From Paenibacillus sp. BIHB 4019 (GTDB lineage Bacteria > Bacillota > Bacilli > Paenibacillales > Paenibacillaceae), in assembly GCF_002741035.1 (NCBI RefSeq), contig NZ_CP016808.1, positions 4,574,501 through 4,638,500 on the forward strand: a stretch of DNA of 64,000 nt, in the 5' to 3' direction. This document shows, piece after piece, positions 26,629 to 34,565 of the stretch. A model generated the notes under the pieces. That model ran no database searches, was not told the origin of the DNA, and saw only the letters and a program-made list of their open reading frames with translations. The translations under genes were made by a program, and so were the position numbers. Position 1 is the first letter of the stretch; each line of letters opens with the position of its first letter.

Positions 26629-28956
26629 GTGAGCAAGACATCTACAGGCAAGCGAAGGGATGGGATCGGTTTGGCAGACAAGCGTGATCAGGCTACGACT
26701 ATTCAATATATTCATAATAAAAAGGGGCCGAAGCTCGGCTATTCCACCTTGTCCGGCGTCCGTATTTTGGAGCAGGACGGTTTTTATTTTAAAGATTTGA
26801 ATAAGGATGGCAAGCTGGATAAATATGAGGATTGGCGCCTTAGTCCGCAGGAGCGGGCCGAAGATCTCGCTTCGAAAATGAGCGTCGAGCAAATCGCCGG
26901 GCTTATGCTCTACAGCAGCCATCAGGCTGTTCCGGCTAGCCTGGGCTGGCACCCCGGCACCTATGGGGGCAAAGCCTACGCGGACAGCGGCGCGGACTCG
27001 CATGCGCTGACGGACCAGCAGCTTGCTTTTCTGGAGCAGGATCATTTGCGCCATGTGCTGCTGACGATGGTGGAAAGCCCGGAAACGGCGGCGCAGTGGA
27101 ACAATACGATGCAGGCGTACGTTGAAGGCTTAGGACTGGGCATTCCGGTAAATACGAGCTCGGATCCGCGGCATGCGACGGATTCGACGAAGGAATTTAA
27201 TGCCGGAGCTGGCGGCAGCATCTCGATGTGGCCAGAGACGATGGGGCTTGCCGCTACGTTTGATCCGGAGGAAGCAAAAAAATTCGGGGAGGTTGCAGCG
27301 AAGGAGTATCGGGCACTTGGCATTGGCACGGCGTTGTCGCCACAGGTCGATATTGGCACCGATCCGCGCTGGTTCCGATTTGGCATGACTTTCGGTGAAG
27401 ATCCCCAGCTGTCCACCGATATGGGCCGTGCTTATATTGACGGCTTCCAGACGTCGGAGGGCGAGCAAGAAATTGCTGAAGGCTGGGGGTATGACAGCGT
27501 TAATGCGATGGTGAAGCATTGGCCGGGCGGCGGCTCGGGCGAAGGCGGCCGCGATGCGCATTTTGGCTATGGCAAATATGCCGTTTATCCGGGAGAGCAG
27601 TTTGAGCAGCATTTGCGTCCCTTTACGGAAGGCGCGTTCAAGCTGGATGGCAAGACCGGCAAAGCTTCGGCCGTGATGCCTTATTATACGATTTCGCAAG
27701 GACAAGACCCGATTAATGGCGAAAATGTCGGCAACTCCTACAACAGCTACCTCATAAACGATTTGCTGCGCGAGCGGTACGGCTACGATGGCGTCGTCTG
27801 CACGGACTGGGGCATTACTGCGGATGAAGGCGATGACATTACAAGGCTGATGAGCGGCGGCCGCTGCTGGGGTGTGGAGGAAGGCTACAGCGTAGCGCAG
27901 CGCCATTACAAGCTGCTCATGGCTGGCGTAGACCAATTTGGCGGCAACAATGAGACGGGTCCGGTCATTGAAGCTTATCAGATCGGCGTGCAGCAGCATG
28001 GCGAGGCGTTCATGCGCAGCCGTTTCGAGCAATCGGCGGTGCGGCTGCTGAAAAATATTTTCCGGCTCGGCCTCTTTGAAAATCCTTATTTGGAAGTGGC
28101 GCAGACGGCTGCGACGGTCGGTTCCCCGACTTTCATGGCGGCAGGCTATGAAGCCCAGCTGAAATCGATGGTGCTGTTGAAAAATGAAGGGCAAACGCTG
28201 CCGCTCCCTGCTGCAAGCAGGCGCCTGAGCGTCTATATTCCCCGGAAGTTCCGGCCGGAGGGGGCGAGCTGGCTCGGCCTGCCAACACCGTCCTTCGAGG
28301 GTTATCCCATTAGTGTGGATACGGTCCAGAAGTATTTTAACGTGACGGACAACCCGGAGCAGGCGGATTTCGCATTGGTGTGCATCGAAAGCCCGCATAG
28401 CACGATGGGCTACAGCAAGGCAGACGCCGAAGCGGGCGGAAATGGCTATGTGCCGGTCAGCCTTCAATACCGTCCTTATACGGCTGTGCATGCACGTGAG
28501 ACGAGTCTTGCAGGCGATGCTCGCGATGTGCTGAATCGCAGCTACAAAGGGAAGACGGTTACCGTTGCCAATGAATCCGATCTGGATATGGTGCTGGACA
28601 CGAAAGCGAAAATGAAGGGCAAACCCGTTATCGTTTCGATTACGCTCAGCAACCCGGCGGTAGTCGCTGAATTTGAAGCGGAAGCGGATGCTATTATTGC
28701 CCATTTTGGCTTGCAGGAGCAGGCGTTGCTGGAGACGCTTATCGGTGCATCCGAGCCATCTGGTCTGCTGCCCTTCCAAATGCCGCGGGACATGTTGACG
28801 GTAGAAGAGCAGTTTGAAGACACGCCGCATGATATGGATGTGTATGTGGACACAGCAGGCCATGCGTATGACTTCGGCTACGGGCTGAACTGGAGCGGTG
28901 TCATTCAGGATGCAAGGACGGCAAAATATGCAGTCGGCAAGAGCAGTACAAAATAA
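26629..28956 (+). CDS. glycoside hydrolase family 3 beta-glycosidase
   Basis: This enzyme of about 775 residues lacks a signal peptide, so it probably acts in the cytosol on imported oligosaccharides. Residues 56-67 (DLNKDGKLDKYE) form a canonical EF-hand-like loop with Asp/Asn/Glu at the calcium positions. The GH3 barrel follows with VKHWPGGGSGEGGRD and the nucleophile Asp in GVVCTDWG (about 395). The second GH3 domain includes LKSMVLLKNEGQTLPLP (about 520). The exact sugar specificity is not readable. The start is uncertain: GTG 26629 has no ribosome binding site, while TTG 26671 follows AAGGGATGGG and would remove 14 residues. It stands alone between terminators. Confidence 0.88.
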   Translation: MSKTSTGKRRDGIGLADKRDQATTIQYIHNKKGPKLGYSTLSGVRILEQDGFYFKDLNKDGKLDKYEDWRLSPQERAEDLASKMSVEQIAGLMLYSSHQAVPASLGWHPGTYGGKAYADSGADSHALTDQQLAFLEQDHLRHVLLTMVESPETAAQWNNTMQAYVEGLGLGIPVNTSSDPRHATDSTKEFNAGAGGSISMWPETMGLAATFDPEEAKKFGEVAAKEYRALGIGTALSPQVDIGTDPRWFRFGMTFGEDPQLSTDMGRAYIDGFQTSEGEQEIAEGWGYDSVNAMVKHWPGGGSGEGGRDAHFGYGKYAVYPGEQFEQHLRPFTEGAFKLDGKTGKASAVMPYYTISQGQDPINGENVGNSYNSYLINDLLRERYGYDGVVCTDWGITADEGDDITRLMSGGRCWGVEEGYSVAQRHYKLLMAGVDQFGGNNETGPVIEAYQIGVQQHGEAFMRSRFEQSAVRLLKNIFRLGLFENPYLEVAQTAATVGSPTFMAAGYEAQLKSMVLLKNEGQTLPLPAASRRLSVYIPRKFRPEGASWLGLPTPSFEGYPISVDTVQKYFNVTDNPEQADFALVCIESPHSTMGYSKADAEAGGNGYVPVSLQYRPYTAVHARETSLAGDARDVLNRSYKGKTVTVANESDLDMVLDTKAKMKGKPVIVSITLSNPAVVAEFEAEADAIIAHFGLQEQALLETLIGASEPSGLLPFQMPRDMLTVEEQFEDTPHDMDVYVDTAGHAYDFGYGLNWSGVIQDARTAKYAVGKSSTK

Positions 28957-28988
28957 CCTGCCGATTCAATGCCTATGAATGGCTAATC

Positions 28989-29036
28989 AACAACGCCCGC
29001 CACGGTCAGGAAGCTGATGCTGGCGGGCGTTGTTCG
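28989..29036 (+). terminator. hairpin terminator after the GH3 gene
   Basis: AACAACGCCCGCCA pairs perfectly with TGGCGGGCGTTGTT (29021-29034); the following T-run is short. Confidence 0.7.
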
Positions 29037-29143
29037 CCTGTTCACAAGTGGTAGGAGCCCGGCAGGCGGAATAAAGGCATCCCCTTGTTCCAAGCCGAAA
29101 ATTCCATTATGATTAATTTATCGGTTTGGAAAGGAAGCGAAGC

Positions 29144-29818
29144 ATGAACGATTACGAAGCAAAAAAACAGCAGATCCTGGACGCCTTGTGGTTCAGGCAT
29201 GCGACGAAGGAATTTGACCCCGAGCGAAAAATATCCGATGAGGATTTTCATTTTATTTTGGAAACGGGCAGGCTGTCTCCTAGTTCCATTGGGCTGGAGC
29301 CATGGAAATTTATCATTGTTCAAAACCAGGAGCTGCGCGCCAAGCTGGCTGAGGTATCCTGGGGAGCGAAGAAACAGCTGGAAACGGCTAGCCATTTTAT
29401 CGTTCTTCTAGCCCGCCGCAATGTGCGTTATGATTCGGAATATATGAAGTATATGTACACGCAGGTTAAAGGGATGCGCGAGGAAGTATATCAGAAGGTT
29501 CCTGTTATTTATAAGGCTTTTCAGGAGTCTGATTTGCATTTGCTGGATAATGAGCGTACGCTGCTGGATTGGTCGTCGAAGCAAACGTATATCCCGCTTG
29601 CCAATATGATGACTGCAGCGGCGCAAATTGGCATTGATTCTTGTCCGATTGAAGGCTTTAATCTGGATCAGGTGCATGCGATTTTGGACGGGGAAGGGCT
29701 GCTCGAGGGCGGGAATTTGGAAGTTTCCGTCATGGCCGCTTTTGGTTACCGGCTCGCTGAGCCGAAGCGCCCCAAATCAAGGCTGCCTTTAGAGGACATT
29801 GTGCAGTGGGTTGACTAA
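29144..29818 (+). CDS. NAD(P)H-dependent nitroreductase family flavoprotein
   Basis: This 224-residue FMN-dependent oxidoreductase of the NfsB/YfkO type typically reduces nitro or quinone compounds with NAD(P)H. The FMN-phosphate region RHATKEFDP (about 18-26), the SPSSIGLEPWKFIIV block (about 46-60) and the late GIDSCPIEGFN loop (about 165) are present. I chose the ATG at 29144, seven bases after AAAGGAAG, over one six codons upstream. It is monocistronic, ending at a bidirectional terminator. Confidence 0.9.
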   Translation: MNDYEAKKQQILDALWFRHATKEFDPERKISDEDFHFILETGRLSPSSIGLEPWKFIIVQNQELRAKLAEVSWGAKKQLETASHFIVLLARRNVRYDSEYMKYMYTQVKGMREEVYQKVPVIYKAFQESDLHLLDNERTLLDWSSKQTYIPLANMMTAAAQIGIDSCPIEGFNLDQVHAILDGEGLLEGGNLEVSVMAAFGYRLAEPKRPKSRLPLEDIVQWVD

Positions 29819-29864
29819 GCTTATGCTTTTGACGTATTTGCTGATCTTATTTACTCTTCATAAT

Positions 29865-29912
29865 AAAAACGCATCGGAAGGCTGCTTGCGGGCAGCACTC
29901 CAATGCGTTTTT
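29865..29912. terminator. bidirectional terminator
   Basis: AAAAACGCAT pairs with ATGCGTTTTT (29903-29912), with an inner GCTGC/GCAGC stem. It serves the nitroreductase and the convergent PRPP-synthetase paralogue. Confidence 0.85.
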
Positions 29913-29949
29913 GCGTTGCCGCTATTGCGGCATGTATTGCTATAAAAGA

Positions 29950-30888
29950 TTAGCCGCCGATTTTGAATAGCTTATCGAGCGAGCCGCCTTCGGAAATGAT
30001 CTTAATGGCGGTTGCAATGAGCGGCGACATTGGCAGAACGAAAAACTTGTCCGAATGATCGCTTAGCGCAATCGTATCCGTTACAACAACCTGGCGGATG
30101 TTCGGATGCGTCAGTTTCTCTATGGCATTGGCCGAGAACAAGCCGTGCGTCGCGCAAACGTAGGCGTCATGGGCGCCTTTTTTGTGGAGCGCTTCTACGA
30201 CGTTTACGATGGTGCTGCCTGTATCGATCAGATCCTCAATAATAATCGGCGTCATGCCTTCTACTTCACCGATAATATGGGTAATTTCCGATTGGTTGTG
30301 GGCAGGGCGGTTTTTGATCATAATCGCAAACGGGCAATCCAAATAGTTCGCCAGCTTCTCAGCCGTTGAAGCTCGTCCAGCATCCGGCGAAACGACGACG
30401 GGATTGACGATATTTTGGCTTTTCAAATGTCTGATAATGAGATCCAGAGCCGTCAGATGATCGACCGGAATTTCGAAAAAGCCTTGAATAGGATCTGCAT
30501 GCAAATCCACGGTAATGATGCGGTGAGCGCCAACCGTGGTCAGCACATCAGCAACCAGCTTGGCGGAAATCGGCTCACGAGGAGCGGATTTGCGTTCCTG
30601 GCGCGCATATCCATAATAAGGAATGACGAGATTGATGGTTTTGGCGGAAGCGCGCTTCGCCGCATCGATCATAATCATCAATTCCACTAAATGTTCATTA
30701 ACCGGATGGGACAGCGCTTGTACAATAAAGACGTGGCATGTCCGGATAGGTTCTTCATACGATACGTGAATTTCGCCGCTTTGCTGACGGGATATCGCTA
30801 CATTGCCCAGCGGAATTCCGAGTGAACTACAAATCTCCTCGGCAAGCGCGCGATTGGATGATCCCGAAAATATTTTTACCTTCTGCAT
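29950..30888 (-). CDS. prs: ribose-phosphate pyrophosphokinase paralogue
   Basis: This 312-residue cytosolic enzyme would make phosphoribosyl pyrophosphate from ribose 5-phosphate and ATP. The N-terminal half is well conserved (VNEHLVELMIMIDAAKRASA, YYGYARQERK, REPISAKLVADVL, DLHADPIQGFF). The C-terminal half diverges from housekeeping Prs as I know it: the loop usually read as SPDHGGVTRARKLA is SPDAGRASTAEKLA here, and the PRPP motif is IIEDLIDTGSTI. I therefore call it a second, diverged copy rather than the essential one; another prs elsewhere is expected. AAGGAGGAGC precedes the ATG. Two 40-base repeats lie in its leader. Confidence 0.85.
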   Translation of the reverse strand: MQKVKIFSGSSNRALAEEICSSLGIPLGNVAISRQQSGEIHVSYEEPIRTCHVFIVQALSHPVNEHLVELMIMIDAAKRASAKTINLVIPYYGYARQERKSAPREPISAKLVADVLTTVGAHRIITVDLHADPIQGFFEIPVDHLTALDLIIRHLKSQNIVNPVVVSPDAGRASTAEKLANYLDCPFAIMIKNRPAHNQSEITHIIGEVEGMTPIIIEDLIDTGSTIVNVVEALHKKGAHDAYVCATHGLFSANAIEKLTHPNIRQVVVTDTIALSDHSDKFFVLPMSPLIATAIKIISEGGSLDKLFKIGG

Positions 30889-30900
30889 TGTGCTCCTCCT

Positions 30901-31000
30901 TCAAGTTTTGCGCAGCAAAACTACTTCGAAAGCATAAACTTAAGTTTTGCCCAGCAAAACGATTTCGCAAGCGTAAACTTAAGTTTGCTACGAAAAACTA
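30901..31000. repeat. tandem repeat of about 40 bases with internal palindrome in the prs-paralogue leader
   Basis: Unit 1 (30901-30940) and unit 2 (30941-30979) share most positions, and a partial, diverged third copy follows to about 31000. Each full unit contains GTTTTGC-N3-GCAAAAC, a 7-base hairpin. The array lies directly upstream of the ribosome binding site of the minus-strand gene. Confidence 0.8.
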
Positions 31001-31009
31001 CTACATTCC

Positions 31010-31037
31010 ATTATACATTGAAGGAGGTCAGATTCAA
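31010..31037 (-). promoter_or_regulatory. promoter of the prs paralogue
   Basis: On the minus strand TTGAAT (31032-31037), 16 bases and a perfect TATAAT (31010-31015). Transcription would start near 31003, placing the repeats in the 5' untranslated region. Confidence 0.65.
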
Positions 31038-31137
31038 GTCATAGTTCGTTCAATTTAGGAAGCTATCGTCCGTTTGAGCGAGGGTTTTCGTTTAAAGGCA
31101 ATAAGCCCCCGACTTGCTGTCAGCTGGTATATAAATA

Positions 31138-31183
31138 CAAAAACAGCCTCCAAGCCTGCAATTAACGCAAGCGTGGAGGCTGT
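31138..31183 (-). terminator. terminator after fabV
   Basis: ACAGCCTCCA (31143-31152) pairs with TGGAGGCTGT (31174-31183), and five A precede it, giving T on the minus strand. Confidence 0.82.
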
Positions 31184-31200
31184 CTTATTAGATATAGCGA

Positions 31201-32394
31201 TTAACGAAGGTTAGGGATTGCAACATCCGGATTGGCATCAGCTTCATAATCAATGCCGTCCGTTTCAAAGCCGAACAGTTGGAAAAACTCTTTGCGGTAG
31301 CCAGCAAGGTCGGACAGCTCGTACACATTTTCTGTAGTCAGCTCTGACCATAGCTTTGCAACCTCAGCTTGAATTTCAGGTCTCATTTCCCAATCGTCAA
31401 CGCGGATGAGGCCCCGGTCATCAACGAGTGTTTCTCCAGAAGCATTGTATAAGCGATCGGAGAATAGGCGGTACATTTGCTCAATACAGCCTTCATGCGT
31501 TCCGTTTTCTTTCATTACCTTATACAGCGCGGAAATGTACAGAGGTACAACCGGAATTGCCGAACTGGATTGGGTAACGAGCGCTTTGTTGACGGAGACG
31601 TAGGCACGTCCGCCTTTCGTGCTAAGCTGCTCGCTCAGGCGCTTCGCCGTCGCTTCGAGATCATTTTTAGCATAACCAATCGTTCCTTCACGGTAAACCG
31701 CATGCGTAATTTCCGGTCCGATATAGGAGTAGGCAACAGTCGTTGCGCCGTCTGCCAGTACGCCTGCTTCCTCAAGCTGGTCAATCCACATTTGCCAGTC
31801 CTCGCCGCCCATAACGGCAATCGTCTGGCTGATTTCTTCCTCGGTTGCCGGCTCTATCGTTGCTTCCGTTACATCGCCGCTGTGGAAGTTAACCGTTTTG
31901 TTCGTATAGGTTCCGCCAATCGGCTTAATGACCGAAGAAAAGGTTTCGCCGGTTTTCGGATGGGTACGGCGAGGCGAGGCTACACTGTACACGACGAGAT
32001 CAATGCTGCCCAGCTCGCTGCGAATCAGGTCGATCGTTTGGGTTTTGATCTCGTCAGAGAAAGCGTCTCCAACGATGCTGTACGATTTGCGGCCAGCTTC
32101 AGCTGCGGCTTTCTCGAAAGCAGCGGAGTTGTACCAGCCTGCGGAAGCGGTACGCGCGCCTTCAGCGGCTTTGTCGAAATAAACGCCAATCGTATTGGCG
32201 CCAGCTGCAAAGGAGGATACGATGCGCGATGCCAGACCGTAGCCTGTTGAAGCGCCGATTACGAGCACATTGCGCGGACCTGCAATAGCTGGCTTGGATT
32301 CAACATACTTGATTTGACGAAGGACTTGCTCAGCGCAGCCTTCCGGGTGTGCTGTCGTACAAATAAAGCCGCGTGTTTTAGGTTGAATGATCAT
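31201..32394 (-). CDS. fabV: FabV-type trans-2-enoyl-ACP/CoA reductase
   Basis: This 397-residue cytosolic NADH-dependent enoyl reductase catalyses the last step of fatty-acid elongation. Family features are the N-terminal RGFICTTAHPEGC, the NAD-binding GASTGYGLASRI (about 47-58), the SVASPRRTHPKTG loop and the Tyr-x8-Lys catalytic region around SYIGPEITHAVYREGTIGYAK (the tyrosine near 235). The length is as expected. FabV is the enoyl reductase type known for natural triclosan resistance. The gene stands alone with its own terminator. Confidence 0.93.
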   Translation of the reverse strand: MIIQPKTRGFICTTAHPEGCAEQVLRQIKYVESKPAIAGPRNVLVIGASTGYGLASRIVSSFAAGANTIGVYFDKAAEGARTASAGWYNSAAFEKAAAEAGRKSYSIVGDAFSDEIKTQTIDLIRSELGSIDLVVYSVASPRRTHPKTGETFSSVIKPIGGTYTNKTVNFHSGDVTEATIEPATEEEISQTIAVMGGEDWQMWIDQLEEAGVLADGATTVAYSYIGPEITHAVYREGTIGYAKNDLEATAKRLSEQLSTKGGRAYVSVNKALVTQSSSAIPVVPLYISALYKVMKENGTHEGCIEQMYRLFSDRLYNASGETLVDDRGLIRVDDWEMRPEIQAEVAKLWSELTTENVYELSDLAGYRKEFFQLFGFETDGIDYEADANPDVAIPNLR

Positions 32395-32494
32395 ATTTAA
32401 TTATTCCTTCCTATTTGTAAAATGGGCTTGCTATCCATATTGCCGAACAATTCTCTACCATTTTACCGATTTTTCCGTTCAAATGGAAGGGCAC

Positions 32495-32530
32495 GAAAAA
32501 ACGCAAGACCGAGTAGAGTCGGCCTTGCGT
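32495..32530 (-). terminator. terminator after the secreted repeat-protein gene
   Basis: ACGCAAG-CCGACT / AGTCGG-CTTGCGT read on the minus strand with a three-base loop, followed by six T. Confidence 0.9.
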
Positions 32531-32559
32531 GAGATGCTGCTGGAAAGGTTCAAGCGGGG

Positions 32560-33528
32560 TTATTCAAAATGCTCGCCGGCAGTTTTAATCTGGCTGGAAA
32601 TTTGATCTTTGCAATGGGCTTCAAGAGTGCTGGCAAGCTTAGCGGTATCTGCATTATTTTCCTCGCATACTTCATTTAAGGACTTGCCTTCCTGAAGCTG
32701 CTTCAGCAGGCTTTGCTGCGTGACCCCGATGGAAGACGCCGCTTTAGAAAGGTAGCCGTCATCGACTAAACGCTGCAGATCCTCATTAGCGCCTTTAGCT
32801 GTGCCGTCTGTTTTCTCCCATTTTACTTGCAGCTGGTCGGACAGCCATTGCTGATCCTGCTTGTACACAGCGTTCACAATTGTTTGCTCGCTGACATCAT
32901 ATGATTGGGCAACTTGGACGATCGATTTGCCCGCTTCTGCCTGCTTTTTAAGCTGCGCTTCGGTAAGTCCCAGCGCCTTGGCTGCTGCGTTTAGCCGTTC
33001 ATTGTCTACTGCGCTGCTTTTGCTATCCGCTGTAGTTTTGCTCGTCGTCGTTGTTTTTGTCGTAGTAGTGGTAGTCGTCGTCACGTACTTTTGCTGAACG
33101 GCTTTTTTAACTTGTGTTTTCAACTCATTTACGACTTGGGTCGATTTAGCTTGCGTCAGCTTGCCTGCTTTTACATGGGCTGCGATTTGGGTCGTTTGCG
33201 TCTGCATTAAGCAACTGATGACCTTGTCTGTTGATACGCCTTTCGCTTTGGCAATCGTTTCAAGCGTTTTGCCCGCTTTCAGCTGAGTATTCAGTTCGTC
33301 ACGCGTTACATTCAGCAGCTTGAGCAGCGGCTGGCTAGTAATAATGGCGTTCAGATCGGTTTTGACGGTAAAGCCGCCGCTTGTTGCTGTTTTAATTGCG
33401 GTTTGGCTGGAAGCGGTAATCGCTGCAGCTGTCTTGACTGGTGCTGTGGAATTTATCGTTTGTGCAGCAAATGCAGAGCTGGAGAAGGTAAGGGCAAGGC
33501 CCAGTGTAATCGGGATTAGTTTCTTCAT
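32560..33528 (-). CDS. secreted protein with three helical repeats
   Basis: This 322-residue exported protein has a signal peptide (1-22, cleavage at AFA-AQ). Three repeats of about 45 residues share a pattern of Leu-Gly/Asn-Val-Thr, then Gly-Lys-(Thr/Ser)-Leu and a helix: near 73 (LLNVTRDELNTQLKAGKTL), near 185 (LGLTEAQLKKQAEAGKSI) and near 265 (IGVTQQSLLKQLQEGKSL). A Thr/Lys-rich low-complexity linker including eight Thr in a row joins repeats 1 and 2. TAGGAG precedes the ATG. I know no function; a spore- or wall-associated role is a guess. It is monocistronic. Confidence 0.75.
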   Translation of the reverse strand: MKKLIPITLGLALTFSSSAFAAQTINSTAPVKTAAAITASSQTAIKTATSGGFTVKTDLNAIITSQPLLKLLNVTRDELNTQLKAGKTLETIAKAKGVSTDKVISCLMQTQTTQIAAHVKAGKLTQAKSTQVVNELKTQVKKAVQQKYVTTTTTTTTKTTTTSKTTADSKSSAVDNERLNAAAKALGLTEAQLKKQAEAGKSIVQVAQSYDVSEQTIVNAVYKQDQQWLSDQLQVKWEKTDGTAKGANEDLQRLVDDGYLSKAASSIGVTQQSLLKQLQEGKSLNEVCEENNADTAKLASTLEAHCKDQISSQIKTAGEHFE

Positions 33529-33670
33529 TGTTCAATCACTCCTAAAAGTTATAGTTTGTTTGTATGTGCTTGCCGGCCTCTATAAGATAAGCGATAAAAG
33601 TGAAAAAACGGAGAAAGCCGGCAAAACAAAAAAATAACTTGGAGTGTTGAGCTAAAAAATTTTCTGCGAA

Positions 33671-34423
33671 TTAATGGGCAACCCAGCCGCCGTCAATGAC
33701 GAGCTCGGAGCCGGTGACGAAGGTGGACTCATCCGATGCCAGATACAGCGCGCCATAAGCGATATCAGTCGGCTTGCCGAGCCTTGGCCAGGGCGTAACC
33801 TGTTTCGCTGCTTCCAATCCCGCGGGATTGGCCAGTTTATGCTCGGTCATCGGCGTTTCAATCATTCCGGGATGAATGGAGTTGACACGGATAAAGTCTT
33901 TGGCTAAATCGATCGCTGTCGTCTTAGTCAACAGCCGCACGGCTCCTTTGGAGGCGTGATAGGCCGCTTCTCCACCTGCGCCAATGATGCCGAAAATCGA
34001 AGAAATATTAATGATCGAGCCGCCTCCAGCTTTGCGGATTTCAGGCACGGCGTATTTCAGGCCCAGAAACACGCCGCGGGAGTTGACCGACTGAACCTTA
34101 TCCCATCGCTCCACCGTTTCCTCCTCCACATTGAAGGGCGAAGCGATGCCTGCATTATTGACTAAAATATTTAGTTTTCCATAACGCTGGACTGCCTGCT
34201 GGATCACATGCTGCCATTGTTGCTCCGACGACACATCCTGAGCAAGAGGGTATACATCGCCGCCCGTTTCGCGAATAGCTTCAGCGGTTTCTTTCAGCGC
34301 GGCTTCCGATAGGTCTGTCAGCACAACCTTGGCCCCTTCGGCTGCGAATACAGCGGCTATAGCGGCTCCAATTCCTCCGGCTGCTCCTGTGACAAGGGCT
34401 ACTTTATTTTGCAAGCGTTTCAT
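33671..34423 (-). CDS. short-chain dehydrogenase/reductase
   Basis: This 250-residue classical SDR has the cofactor motif TGAAGGIGAA (about 11-20), an Asp at the end of beta-2 (LTDLSE) that favours NAD(H), NNAG (about 89), the catalytic Ser in NISS and the Tyr-x3-Lys pair in YHASK (about 153). The substrate is not readable; the closest plan is that of glucose-, hydroxysteroid- or 3-oxoacyl-reductases. GGAGGTG precedes the ATG by eight bases. Confidence 0.9.
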   Translation of the reverse strand: MKRLQNKVALVTGAAGGIGAAIAAVFAAEGAKVVLTDLSEAALKETAEAIRETGGDVYPLAQDVSSEQQWQHVIQQAVQRYGKLNILVNNAGIASPFNVEEETVERWDKVQSVNSRGVFLGLKYAVPEIRKAGGGSIINISSIFGIIGAGGEAAYHASKGAVRLLTKTTAIDLAKDFIRVNSIHPGMIETPMTEHKLANPAGLEAAKQVTPWPRLGKPTDIAYGALYLASDESTFVTGSELVIDGGWVAH

Positions 34424-34535
34424 GCCTTATGCACCTCCAGGTATGTTATATAAGTGTCTTTATATAACTAGGATAGGAGGAACGCTGGCGTCGGTAAATT
34501 CCAAATATTCAAGCTGGGTGTACGATTTAGTGGTT

Positions 34536-34565
34536 AAAAGACGATCAGAGAAAAGACGATCAGAA
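34536..34565. repeat. 15-base direct duplication at the end of the response regulator gene
   Basis: AAAAGACGATCAGAG is repeated back-to-back with one mismatch. The second copy spans the stop codon of the minus-strand response regulator, a likely slippage product. Confidence 0.7.

Noticed and set aside
27130..28863. 577-codon open frame on the minus strand opposite the GH3 gene
   Set aside because: It is a by-product of codon bias; the protein is Arg/His-rich without domains, and the opposite strand clearly encodes GH3.
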